Made by a program: the position numbers and the translations under genes. Positions 1-5,868 of a DNA stretch of 7,345 nucleotides are shown here, in pieces; positions within the stretch are counted from its first letter, which is position 1; each line of letters opens with the position of its first letter. Below the pieces are notes generated by a model. It ran no database searches, was not told where the DNA came from, and saw only the letters and a list, made by a program, of their open reading frames with translations. This DNA comes from Gemmatimonadota bacterium (lineage in GTDB: Bacteria; Gemmatimonadota; Gemmatimonadetes; Longimicrobiales; Gaopeijiaceae), in the NCBI GenBank assembly GCA_030550695.1, contig JAUQOX010000147.1:1-7345 (forward strand), read 5' to 3'.

Positions 1-651
1 GGGGGCGGACCCGAGGCCACCCTCCTCGTCCGGTGGTTCCATCTGGAAGGGATCCCCGCCTCCCTCCCCACCCCGCCACTCGTGGACGCCGCCCGGGCCC
101 TCCTGGCCCAATGCGGCGGACTGCCGAGCCTTGCCCCAAGCCCGAACCCCCCCTCGGGCCGGCCCGAATTCCCGAAAACCTCCGGGGGGGCGGTCCCCGG
201 GGCCGCGGCCCCCCCGGACGCCAGTCCCCCACCCCTCCTCGACGACGCCCCGGCCGGTGTCTTGGCGGGCTGGGCCCTGGCTTGGGCCCGGAATCTCCTT
301 CCGGTGGGTACCGAGACCAAAACCCTCCTGGTCCTCGGCGAATGCCGGAGCGGGGCGCCGATCCTTCCCTTGGGCGACCTCTATGCCTCCGAGGCAGCCC
401 TCTTCGCCGGAGGGTGCACCCCCCCCGGCATGTTGGGACAGGCAGATCTCCCTTTCCTTTCCCGGTTGGACCGGGCCCTCCAGGCCCTGCTGGAAGAGGG
501 AGCCCCCTGGAAGGAAGCCTCGGCCGCCCTCCCTGCCCGGCTCCGGCCCGTCCTGTGGGCCGCTGTACAACCTGGTGGAAAGGTCTGGAATCCGCGGATC
601 CTCATCCCCAAGTTGGGCTCGGCGACCTTAGGCGTGGACCTGCACCTTTGA
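1..651 (+). CDS. Hypothetical protein, C-terminal part (5' end outside window)
   Basis: I do not recognise this protein. The frame is open from the first base of the window to the TGA at 649-651, giving at least 216 residues, and the true start lies upstream. It was preferred over the longer frame-3 reading across the same DNA because its composition is protein-like (Leu, Ala, Glu and Asp well represented) and its codons mostly end in G or C, while the rival is almost all Pro, Gly and Arg. From the left edge one sees a short folded-looking stretch (LVRWFHLEGIPASL), a Pro/Ala-rich low-complexity linker around residues 45-85, then a compact C-terminal domain of about 130 residues. That domain contains LLVLGECRSGAPILPLGDLY and ends in LIPKLGSATLGVDLHL. 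There is no signal peptide or membrane segment in the visible part. The next gene starts 99 bases downstream and may have its own promoter, so co-transcription is uncertain. Confidence 0.7.
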   Translation, partial: GGGPEATLLVRWFHLEGIPASLPTPPLVDAARALLAQCGGLPSLAPSPNPPSGRPEFPKTSGGAVPGAAAPPDASPPPLLDDAPAGVLAGWALAWARNLLPVGTETKTLLVLGECRSGAPILPLGDLYASEAALFAGGCTPPGMLGQADLPFLSRLDRALQALLEEGAPWKEASAALPARLRPVLWAAVQPGGKVWNPRILIPKLGSATLGVDLHL

Positions 652-677
652 AGCCGCGCCCCGTTTCCCCCGTCCCT

Positions 678-705
678 CCCCGGGTCGGAGTCCCCCCACC
701 CGGGG
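678..705 (+). terminator. Strong GC hairpin between genes, possible terminator
   Basis: CCCCGGGT at 678-685 and ACCCGGGG at 698-705 form a perfect 8-bp inverted repeat with a 12-base loop, 26 bases after the stop of the upstream unknown gene. Two more outer pairs (676 with 707, 675 with 708) are possible across one mismatch. No run of T follows on either strand, so it is not a canonical intrinsic terminator. It could instead slow polymerase, protect a 3' end, or be a chance product of GC-rich DNA. Confidence 0.3.
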
Positions 706-738
706 CGGAGGACCTGGATCTCTTGGTCCGCTTCCGGT

Positions 739-744
739 TAGACT
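739..744 (+). promoter_or_regulatory. Candidate -10 box for a leaderless transcript of the DUF948 gene
   Basis: TAGACT matches the TANNNT form of a bacterial -10 box (4 of 6 to TATAAT). It ends 6 bases before the ATG at 751, so transcription from it would start at or very near the A of that ATG. No Shine-Dalgarno sequence precedes the ATG, which fits a leaderless mRNA. The -35 region (about 715-721) is poor. The same TAG is an in-frame stop, so the gene cannot begin further upstream. Confidence 0.3.
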
Positions 745-750
745 CTTTCT

Positions 751-1332
751 ATGGCGTTCTCTTTGCCGATCGCCCCGTGGTTGGGGCAAACCGCGCCCCT
801 GGGGGGGCCGACGCCGGGGGCCGGCTTCCTTGCCGCCGCCCAGGCCTGGAGCACCATCATCCTGGGGATGGCGGTCCTGGGGGTGCTGGCCGTGAGCGTC
901 GTCCTCCTGCTCCAGCTCCGACGCCTCACCGGCGCCCTTCTCCAGCGTCTGGACCGCCTGGAGCGGGATGCGGCCCCTTTCCTGGAGAAGTCCCGGCAGG
1001 TGGCGGAGAACCTGGCTGTGATCACCCAGACCGCCCGGGAGGAGGCCGTCAAGTTCCACCAGACCGTTTCCCGCCTGAACCACCGCCTTCAGGAGACTTC
1101 CCAGGCCATGGAGAAGAGGGTGCAGGAATTTTCGGCCCTCCTGGACCTCCTTCAAGCCGAAGCGGAGGAGCTGGCCCTCGACACCGCCGCGGCGGTCCGC
1201 GGCCTGCGGGCGGGAGCCCGGACCCTGGGGGGAGGGGCAGGATCGGGGACCCGGGCGGAGCCCCCGGAGAGCGGAGGTCCTGAAGCCGTCGGGCCTCCTC
1301 TGAACCACCCGGACCGCGGCTCCGAGGGGTGA
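751..1332 (+). CDS. DUF948-like membrane-anchored coiled-coil protein
   Basis: This is a 193-residue protein with about 33 mainly uncharged residues, one hydrophobic segment (about 34-54, STIILGMAVLGVLAVSVVLLL), and a long Leu/Glu/Arg/Gln-rich helical region (about 55-150) that should form a coiled coil. A short Gly/Pro/Glu-rich tail follows. The layout and phrases such as VAENLAVITQTAREE and RVQEFSALLDLLQAEAEEL resemble DUF948 proteins as I remember them from Gemmatimonadota; no biochemical role is established for that family. The most likely topology is an N-terminal anchor with the helical part in the cytoplasm, which is inferred. ATG 751 is the first possible start because an in-frame TAG lies at 739-741. 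Later in-frame TTG codons at 763 and 781 are possible but have no better ribosome site. Its TGA overlaps the GTG of the next gene, so the two proteins are probably made together. Identification is by recall and layout only. Confidence 0.75.
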   Translation: MAFSLPIAPWLGQTAPLGGPTPGAGFLAAAQAWSTIILGMAVLGVLAVSVVLLLQLRRLTGALLQRLDRLERDAAPFLEKSRQVAENLAVITQTAREEAVKFHQTVSRLNHRLQETSQAMEKRVQEFSALLDLLQAEAEELALDTAAAVRGLRAGARTLGGGAGSGTRAEPPESGGPEAVGPPLNHPDRGSEG

Positions 1333-2345
1333 CGGCTTCCCGCCTGCCTCGGATGGTCTTGGGGGGGATCGCCCTGGCCCTGGGTTGGCTCCTGGTCTCA
1401 CCGGACGCCTTAGCCGCCTGGGGGCCCGGGACCCACGTGGCCCTCGGCGAGGTTCTTCTCAATGCCCTCTACCTCCTCCCGCCCGCCGTGAGGCTCATCC
1501 TGGAACGTCACCCTATCCATTTCCTCTACGGGTCGGTGGCCGCCGACATCTCCTTCGCCAAGAAATACGCCCCGGCAGGCCGCCACAGCCACAGCTGGAA
1601 GGTGGGCGAGGAGTTGCTCCGGGCCGCGCCTTCCGACCCCCTCCGGGCCACGGCTTACGGTTACCTGGCCCACCTGGCAGCCGACACGGTCGCCCACAAT
1701 ACCTTCGTCCCCCGCAAGCTCTTCCTGACACCCACCGCCCAAGCCCACGGCCATACCTACTGGGAACACCGGGTGGACCACCTGCTGGGGGATGAGTTTC
1801 TTGGGAAAGCCCGCCGCCTGGTGACGAACTACGACCACACCGAAGAAGACGAGCTTTTCCAGAGGGTCCTCAGCCGCACCCTGTTCAGCTTCCGCACCAA
1901 TCGGCGACTCTTTCGGGGCATGATCCGGGCACAGGACGACGAGCGCTGGAAGACCCTGTTTGACACCATGCTCCGCTTCTCGCGGTACGAGCTTCCCCTG
2001 GAAAGGGCCGACCGCTATCTGGGCTTTTCCTTCGACTTCATGGTGGAATACCTCGTCCACGGCCCCGAGTCCCGGCCCAGAAAGCTGGACCCGGTGGGTT
2101 CCCTGAACCTACGGATCGCGAAAAAACTTCGGCGGGCGGGAATGGCCGAAGGGGGGGCCGAAGACCCCGCGCTCCTGGAAGAGCTTGCGGACCGGTTTTT
2201 CCCCTTCCCCTCCGGACCGCTCCTTTTCTGGCCCATGGCCAAAGCGGCCGCCCGGCGCGACCTCCTCGCCGGCAGCAGGGAGGGCGGGGACCTCCCCAGC
2301 CCCCTTGGGGAGGGGCGGCGCAGGAAACGCAGGAAAAACCCCTAG
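1329..2345 (+). CDS. Exported zinc-dependent phospholipase C family protein
   Basis: This 338-residue protein resembles the zinc-dependent phospholipase C/S1-P1 nuclease fold (PF00882 type). An N-terminal signal peptide is visible: Arg5 and Arg8, hydrophobic core about 9-24, then DALAA just before Trp31. In the Bacillus cereus enzyme the mature N-terminal Trp and a set of His/Asp/Glu residues bind three zinc ions. Matching candidates here are Trp31, His36 in WGPGTH, Asp73 in AADIS, His86 or His88, His115-x3-Asp119-x3-His123, and His142-x3-Glu146 in HTYWE. So the metal site looks complete and the protein is probably an active hydrolase outside the cytoplasmic membrane. The substrate is unknown; phospholipid is the family default. 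The GTG start overlaps the upstream TGA (GTGA). The only nearby alternative, ATG 1353, would remove the basic part of the signal peptide. The end is odd: a palindrome-encoded segment, then the basic tail GRRRKRRKNP. The stop is shared with the opposing helicase gene. Confidence 0.8.
   Translation: MTASRLPRMVLGGIALALGWLLVSPDALAAWGPGTHVALGEVLLNALYLLPPAVRLILERHPIHFLYGSVAADISFAKKYAPAGRHSHSWKVGEELLRAAPSDPLRATAYGYLAHLAADTVAHNTFVPRKLFLTPTAQAHGHTYWEHRVDHLLGDEFLGKARRLVTNYDHTEEDELFQRVLSRTLFSFRTNRRLFRGMIRAQDDERWKTLFDTMLRFSRYELPLERADRYLGFSFDFMVEYLVHGPESRPRKLDPVGSLNLRIAKKLRRAGMAEGGAEDPALLEELADRFFPFPSGPLLFWPMAKAAARRDLLAGSREGGDLPSPLGEGRRRKRRKNP
2291..2313. repeat. Palindromic hairpin inside the 3' end of the phospholipase-like gene
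   Basis: CCTCCCC at 2291-2297 and GGGGAGG at 2307-2313 form a perfect 7-bp inverted repeat around a 9-base loop. It lies in frame, encodes the tail residues LPSPLGEG, and sits about 30 bases from the shared stop. It looks like a REP-type palindrome or a convergent-end hairpin, but only one clear copy is present in the window. Neither strand has a T tract in the right place for an intrinsic terminator. Confidence 0.35.
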
Positions 2346-4645
2346 TCCTCCCGCCTCAGATCGGCGTAACGGGCCAGGAGTTTCTTCCGCCCCCCTTCGT
2401 CGAAATCCACCGTGATCTTCAGATCCGGGCCGAGTCCGGACCACTCCACCACCACCCCCGCCCCGAAGGTGGGGTGCACGACCCTTTCTCCCTTGATCAA
2501 CCTGGGCCGGTCGTGGTCATCCTCCATCGGGTCTTCGCTGGAACCCCACACTTCGTCCTCCACCCTTCTCCCCCCCGAGGGCGCCATCGGCCTCCTCTCT
2601 CCGAACCCTTCCCGGTCCCTCCGACCCCAAGGGGCGACGGCCTGGACCCGGGGGGTCCTCCGCTCCTCCAGCATTCCGTCCAAAGGATCCAGGAAGGAGG
2701 ACCGCACCCCCGCCAAGATGTCTCCCCCCCTTCGTCGCCTCCGGGCGTAGGAGAGATAGAGCTGGTCCCGAGCCCGGGTGATCCCCACGTAGAACAGACG
2801 CCGCTCCTCTTCCAGGGAAGCGGGATCCTCGTAAGCCCGGCTGAGGGGAAAGAGACCCTCTTCGAGGCCCGCGATGAACACCACCGGAAACTCCAGCCCC
2901 TTGGCGTTGTGAAGGGTCATGAGGGTCACCAGGTCGGCTCGAGGATCGTGGAGGTCCACGTCGGCCACCAGGGCCGTCCGTTGCAGGAACAGATCCAAGT
3001 CCCTAGAGCCTTCCGAAGAGCCGAGGGGATCCTCTTCCCCCTCGACCTCGAAATCCAGGGCAGCAGCAATGAGTTCCCGAACGTTCTCCGCCCTTTCCTC
3101 CCCTTCCGGCCCCTCTTCGGCCAGAAGATCCAGAAGGCCCAGTTCCTCCACCAACTCCTCCAGCAGTACTCCCACCCCCACTTCCAGCGAACGCACCTGG
3201 TACCGGCGGATAAGCTGGGCAAATACCTCCAGCCCTCGGGCACCCGCGGGCGGCATGCCGGGGATGCGGGAAGCCTGAGCCGCCGCCTCCAACAGGCTCG
3301 AGTCCGTCTGCCGTATCCAACCCCGGAGCGCTTCCAGGGCTTTAGGGCCGACGCCCCGGGGGGGGTAGCTCACCACCCGCTCGAAAGCTTCCAGGTCGCG
3401 AGGGTTGGAAAGGAGCCGCAGGTAGGCCAACACGTCCTGGATCTCCCGACGGGCATAGAAAGCCACACCGCCCACCACCTGGTAGGGGATCCCCTGATGC
3501 CGGAAGGCGTCCTCCAAGGCCCTGGCCTGGGCGTTGGTGCGGTAGAGCACAGCAAAGGAGCCATACTCGAGACCCTCGTCTTCCTCCATGCGGGTCCCGA
3601 TCTCCCTGGCAATCCAAAGGGCCTCGTCCCCTTCGTCCGCGGCGGTGACCAATACCACCGGCCGACCTCCCGAGCGGGAGGTGCGCAACGTCTTGCCCTT
3701 CCGCATCACGTTGGCCCGGATGATCCGGTTGGCTGCTTCGAGGATCACCGGGGAAGAACGGTAGTTCTCCTCCAACCTCACGATCCTGGCCGAGGGGAAG
3801 CTCTGCTCGAAGTCCAGAATGTTGCGGATATCCGCCCCCCGCCATCCGTAGATGCTCTGGTCGTCGTCTCCCACCACCATCAGATTGGCCTCGGGCCCGG
3901 CCAAGAGTTCCAAGAACCGGAACTGCGCATGGTTGGTGTCCTGATACTCGTCCACCAGAAGGAAGGAGAAACGCTCCCGGTACTCTGCCAGGACTTCAGG
4001 GAACTGGCGCAAGAGTTCGACCGGTTTTACCAGCAGGTCGTCGAAATCGAAGGCATGGCGGCTTCGCAAGGCCTCCTGATACAAAGGATACACGCGGGCT
4101 GTGATGCGGGCCAGAAGATCGAGGCTTTCCCCGTGGGTTTCCACGAACTCCTGAACAGAAACCAGGCGGTTCTTGGCGGCGCTGACCTGGGCCCGCAACA
4201 GTTTGGGATTCCACCTCTTGGAGTCTACGCCCGCCTCTTCCTGGGCCCGCTTCATGACCCGCAGACTCTGCTCTTCGTCGTAGATGGTGAAGGTGGGGGG
4301 CCATCCCAAAAGGGGGGCGTGTCTGCGGAGCATACGCGCCCCCAGGGCGTGAAAGGTCCCCAACCACATCCCCCGGGGCTCTTCGCCCAGGAGGTTTCGG
4401 ACCCGCTCCCGCATCTCTTGGGCGGCCTTGTTCGTGAAGGTCACCGCCAGGATGCGATGGGGAGCCACCCCATGGTGGCGAATGAGGTGACCGATCCGCA
4501 CCGTCAGGACTCGGGTTTTCCCGGAACCGGCCCCCGCCAGAACCAAGAGAGGGCCCTGGAAATGCTCGACCGCCTCGCGCTGCGCCGGATTCAGGCCCAC
4601 CAGGTACGGGACCGGTCCCTGAGCGCCCCCCCTCCCCTCCTTCAC
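2342..4645 (-). CDS. pcrA: ATP-dependent DNA helicase, PcrA/UvrD family
   Basis: This is a superfamily 1A 3'-5' DNA helicase of 767 residues, slightly longer than the roughly 720-740 usual for PcrA/UvrD. All motifs are present: Q motif LNPAQREAV (18-26), Walker A AGAGSGKT (37-44, Lys43), Ia TFTNKAAQEMR, Ib GTFHALGARML, Walker B/II LLVDEYQDT (about 229-237), III VVGDDDQSIYGWRG (257-270), IV EENYRSS (292-298), V around TLHNAKGLEFP (from about 573) and VI ERRLFYVGITRAR (about 614-626). The C-terminal GERVVHPTFGAG segment (719-767) is the small Tudor-like domain typical of PcrA/UvrD, which contacts RNA polymerase in studied members. The expected role is unwinding in nucleotide excision and mismatch repair, clearing of transcription-replication conflicts and RecA removal, in the cytoplasm. 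The GTG start at 4645 is chosen because it overlaps the kinase stop (GTGA) and has an AGGAGG site; the frame stays open 50 codons further into the kinase gene, but that extension is low-complexity. A UvrD name is equally defensible. Confidence 0.95.
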   Translation of the reverse strand: MKEGRGGAQGPVPYLVGLNPAQREAVEHFQGPLLVLAGAGSGKTRVLTVRIGHLIRHHGVAPHRILAVTFTNKAAQEMRERVRNLLGEEPRGMWLGTFHALGARMLRRHAPLLGWPPTFTIYDEEQSLRVMKRAQEEAGVDSKRWNPKLLRAQVSAAKNRLVSVQEFVETHGESLDLLARITARVYPLYQEALRSRHAFDFDDLLVKPVELLRQFPEVLAEYRERFSFLLVDEYQDTNHAQFRFLELLAGPEANLMVVGDDDQSIYGWRGADIRNILDFEQSFPSARIVRLEENYRSSPVILEAANRIIRANVMRKGKTLRTSRSGGRPVVLVTAADEGDEALWIAREIGTRMEEDEGLEYGSFAVLYRTNAQARALEDAFRHQGIPYQVVGGVAFYARREIQDVLAYLRLLSNPRDLEAFERVVSYPPRGVGPKALEALRGWIRQTDSSLLEAAAQASRIPGMPPAGARGLEVFAQLIRRYQVRSLEVGVGVLLEELVEELGLLDLLAEEGPEGEERAENVRELIAAALDFEVEGEEDPLGSSEGSRDLDLFLQRTALVADVDLHDPRADLVTLMTLHNAKGLEFPVVFIAGLEEGLFPLSRAYEDPASLEEERRLFYVGITRARDQLYLSYARRRRRGGDILAGVRSSFLDPLDGMLEERRTPRVQAVAPWGRRDREGFGERRPMAPSGGRRVEDEVWGSSEDPMEDDHDRPRLIKGERVVHPTFGAGVVVEWSGLGPDLKITVDFDEGGRKKLLARYADLRRED

Positions 4646-5868
4646 CCTTCCCCTCCTCCTTTCCCCCCCGCCACCGCCGGCAAACGGACGGCGAACGTGG
4701 TCTCCGATCCTGTCCCTCCCGGCGACACCAGTTCGAGCCGGCCGCCGTGGACCCCTTCCACAATGCGCCGGGCCAGGGAAAGCCCTACCCCCCACCCCCC
4801 CGGCCGCGTGGTGAACCCCGGCCGGAACAGCCTCCGGCGCACCGCAGGGGGAACCCCCGGTCCGCTGTCGGACACCGAAACCTCCACGGCGGCGCGCCCC
4901 AGGTTCCGAGCCTGGATCCGGATCGTCCCCCCTTGCCCCCCCAGGGCATCCAGGGCGTTCTTCACCAGGTTTTCCAGAGCCCAGAGGAGCAGGGTTTCGT
5001 TACCCCGCACCCCATGGAGGGGCCTTTCCAGGATCACCTCCAACCGTACCCCCGGCCCCAGGTGAGGGAGGCGGGGCTCCAGATAGGCGCGGAGGGAAGC
5101 CACCAGCCTCTCCACCCCGATCACCTCCAGAACGGGCGGATGCCCGATGAGTTCGAAGCGCCGGCTCGTCCTCTCCAAGCGCTCCACATCCTTCTCCATC
5201 TCTCCCATGACCTGTTCCGTGCTCAGGCCCCCGGGGCGTTCGCCGGGCGCCAGGCGCAGGAACTCGAGCCAGCCCTTCAGGGAAGACAAGGGGGTTCCCA
5301 GCTGGTGGGCCAGTTCCCGGGCCATGGCGTTCCACCCCCGTTCCTCCTCGGCCCGCTTGCGCGTCTGCAGCAGATAGAGCCCCAGGAGCCCCGTGACCAG
5401 GAGGCCGCCGGCTTGCAGCCAGGGGATCCACCGGAGTCCCCGGATTTCGGGGGGGTCTCCGAAATGCAGGAGCGCCACCTGGGGGTCTCCCAAGGGTGGG
5501 GCATGGCGGTCCAGTTCCCGAACGTAGGCCTTCACCCGGGCTTGTCCCTGGGGGGTGGCCAGGTCCGTGGCGAAGGGAAGGTTGGCCGCCGCCAAGACAG
5601 TGTCGTTCGGGCCGGTGAGCACCAGGGGTACCCGCGTCTCCAAGAGGATCCCCTGCAGCTGGAACAGGAGCTCCACGGCATCCGGTGGCCAGGGTTCCCG
5701 CCCCAAGCCGGGATCCGTCATAGCCTCCTGGACCTGGGCATAGAGCCGGGACAGGGTAGATGCATGGGCCCTCAGGGCATCCGCAATCCGGTCCGTGTAC
5801 AGGAGAACCCAGGCCAGATGCCCCAGAAAGAGCAGGCCCAGGACGGCGGGCCAGGTGCGCCGGGTCAA
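4642..5868 (-). CDS. Membrane sensor histidine kinase (orphan in this window)
   Basis: This 408-residue two-component sensor kinase has TM helix 1 at about 7-24, an extracytoplasmic sensor region of about 125 residues with no domain I can name, TM helix 2 at about 151-168 and no HAMP domain. The H-box MARELAHQLGTPLSSLKGW follows, with phospho-acceptor His188. The HATPase domain has an N box around ENLVKNALDAL (Asn300, Asn304), G1 DSGPG (334-338), F box FRPGFTT and G2 GGWGVGLSLAR. The ATP-binding residues look intact, so it should autophosphorylate; the residue after His188 is Gln where most kinases have Glu or Asp. The TTG start at 5868 overlaps the serS stop (TTGA) and gives a short basic N-terminus (TRR) leading straight into TM1. 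No good Shine-Dalgarno site precedes it, so translation probably depends on ribosomes finishing serS. The frame stays open far upstream into serS, but that is a shadow reading. No response regulator gene is present here, so the signal and target are unknown. Confidence 0.9.
   Translation of the reverse strand: MTRRTWPAVLGLLFLGHLAWVLLYTDRIADALRAHASTLSRLYAQVQEAMTDPGLGREPWPPDAVELLFQLQGILLETRVPLVLTGPNDTVLAAANLPFATDLATPQGQARVKAYVRELDRHAPPLGDPQVALLHFGDPPEIRGLRWIPWLQAGGLLVTGLLGLYLLQTRKRAEEERGWNAMARELAHQLGTPLSSLKGWLEFLRLAPGERPGGLSTEQVMGEMEKDVERLERTSRRFELIGHPPVLEVIGVERLVASLRAYLEPRLPHLGPGVRLEVILERPLHGVRGNETLLLWALENLVKNALDALGGQGGTIRIQARNLGRAAVEVSVSDSGPGVPPAVRRRLFRPGFTTRPGGWGVGLSLARRIVEGVHGGRLELVSPGGTGSETTFAVRLPAVAGGKGGGEG
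4652..4660 (-). promoter_or_regulatory. Ribosome binding site of pcrA inside the kinase gene
   Basis: Read on the minus strand, AGGAGGAGG runs from 4660 to 4652 and ends 6 bases before the GTG at 4645; the first AGGAGG is 9 bases away. This is the best Shine-Dalgarno sequence in the window and decides the pcrA start in favour of GTG 4645. It lies in the last codons of the histidine kinase gene and helps explain that protein's Gly-rich C-terminus (GGKGGGEG). Confidence 0.75.

Noticed and set aside
33..1283. 416-codon open frame on the plus strand spanning the first unknown gene and most of the DUF948 gene
   Set aside because: The composition is almost wholly Pro, Gly and Arg and it crosses two better genes in another frame.
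628..1401. 257-codon minus-strand open frame opposite the DUF948 gene
   Set aside because: No recognisable domain, and it is explained as an antisense shadow of a plausible coiled-coil protein.
2625..2634. CCCCAAGGGG as a second copy of the palindrome at 2291-2313
   Set aside because: Only the short core matches and it lies inside pcrA coding sequence; such strings are expected by chance in GC-rich DNA.
4646..4795. 50-residue N-terminal extension of pcrA into the kinase gene
   Set aside because: The residues are low-complexity and unlike PcrA N-termini, while GTG 4645 has an excellent ribosome site and a stop/start overlap.
2474..5065. 863-codon open frame on the plus strand, antisense to pcrA and part of the kinase gene
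   Set aside because: It mirrors a strongly conserved helicase with every motif intact. Long antisense frames are common in GC-rich DNA because stops are rare, and its sequence shows no recognisable domain.
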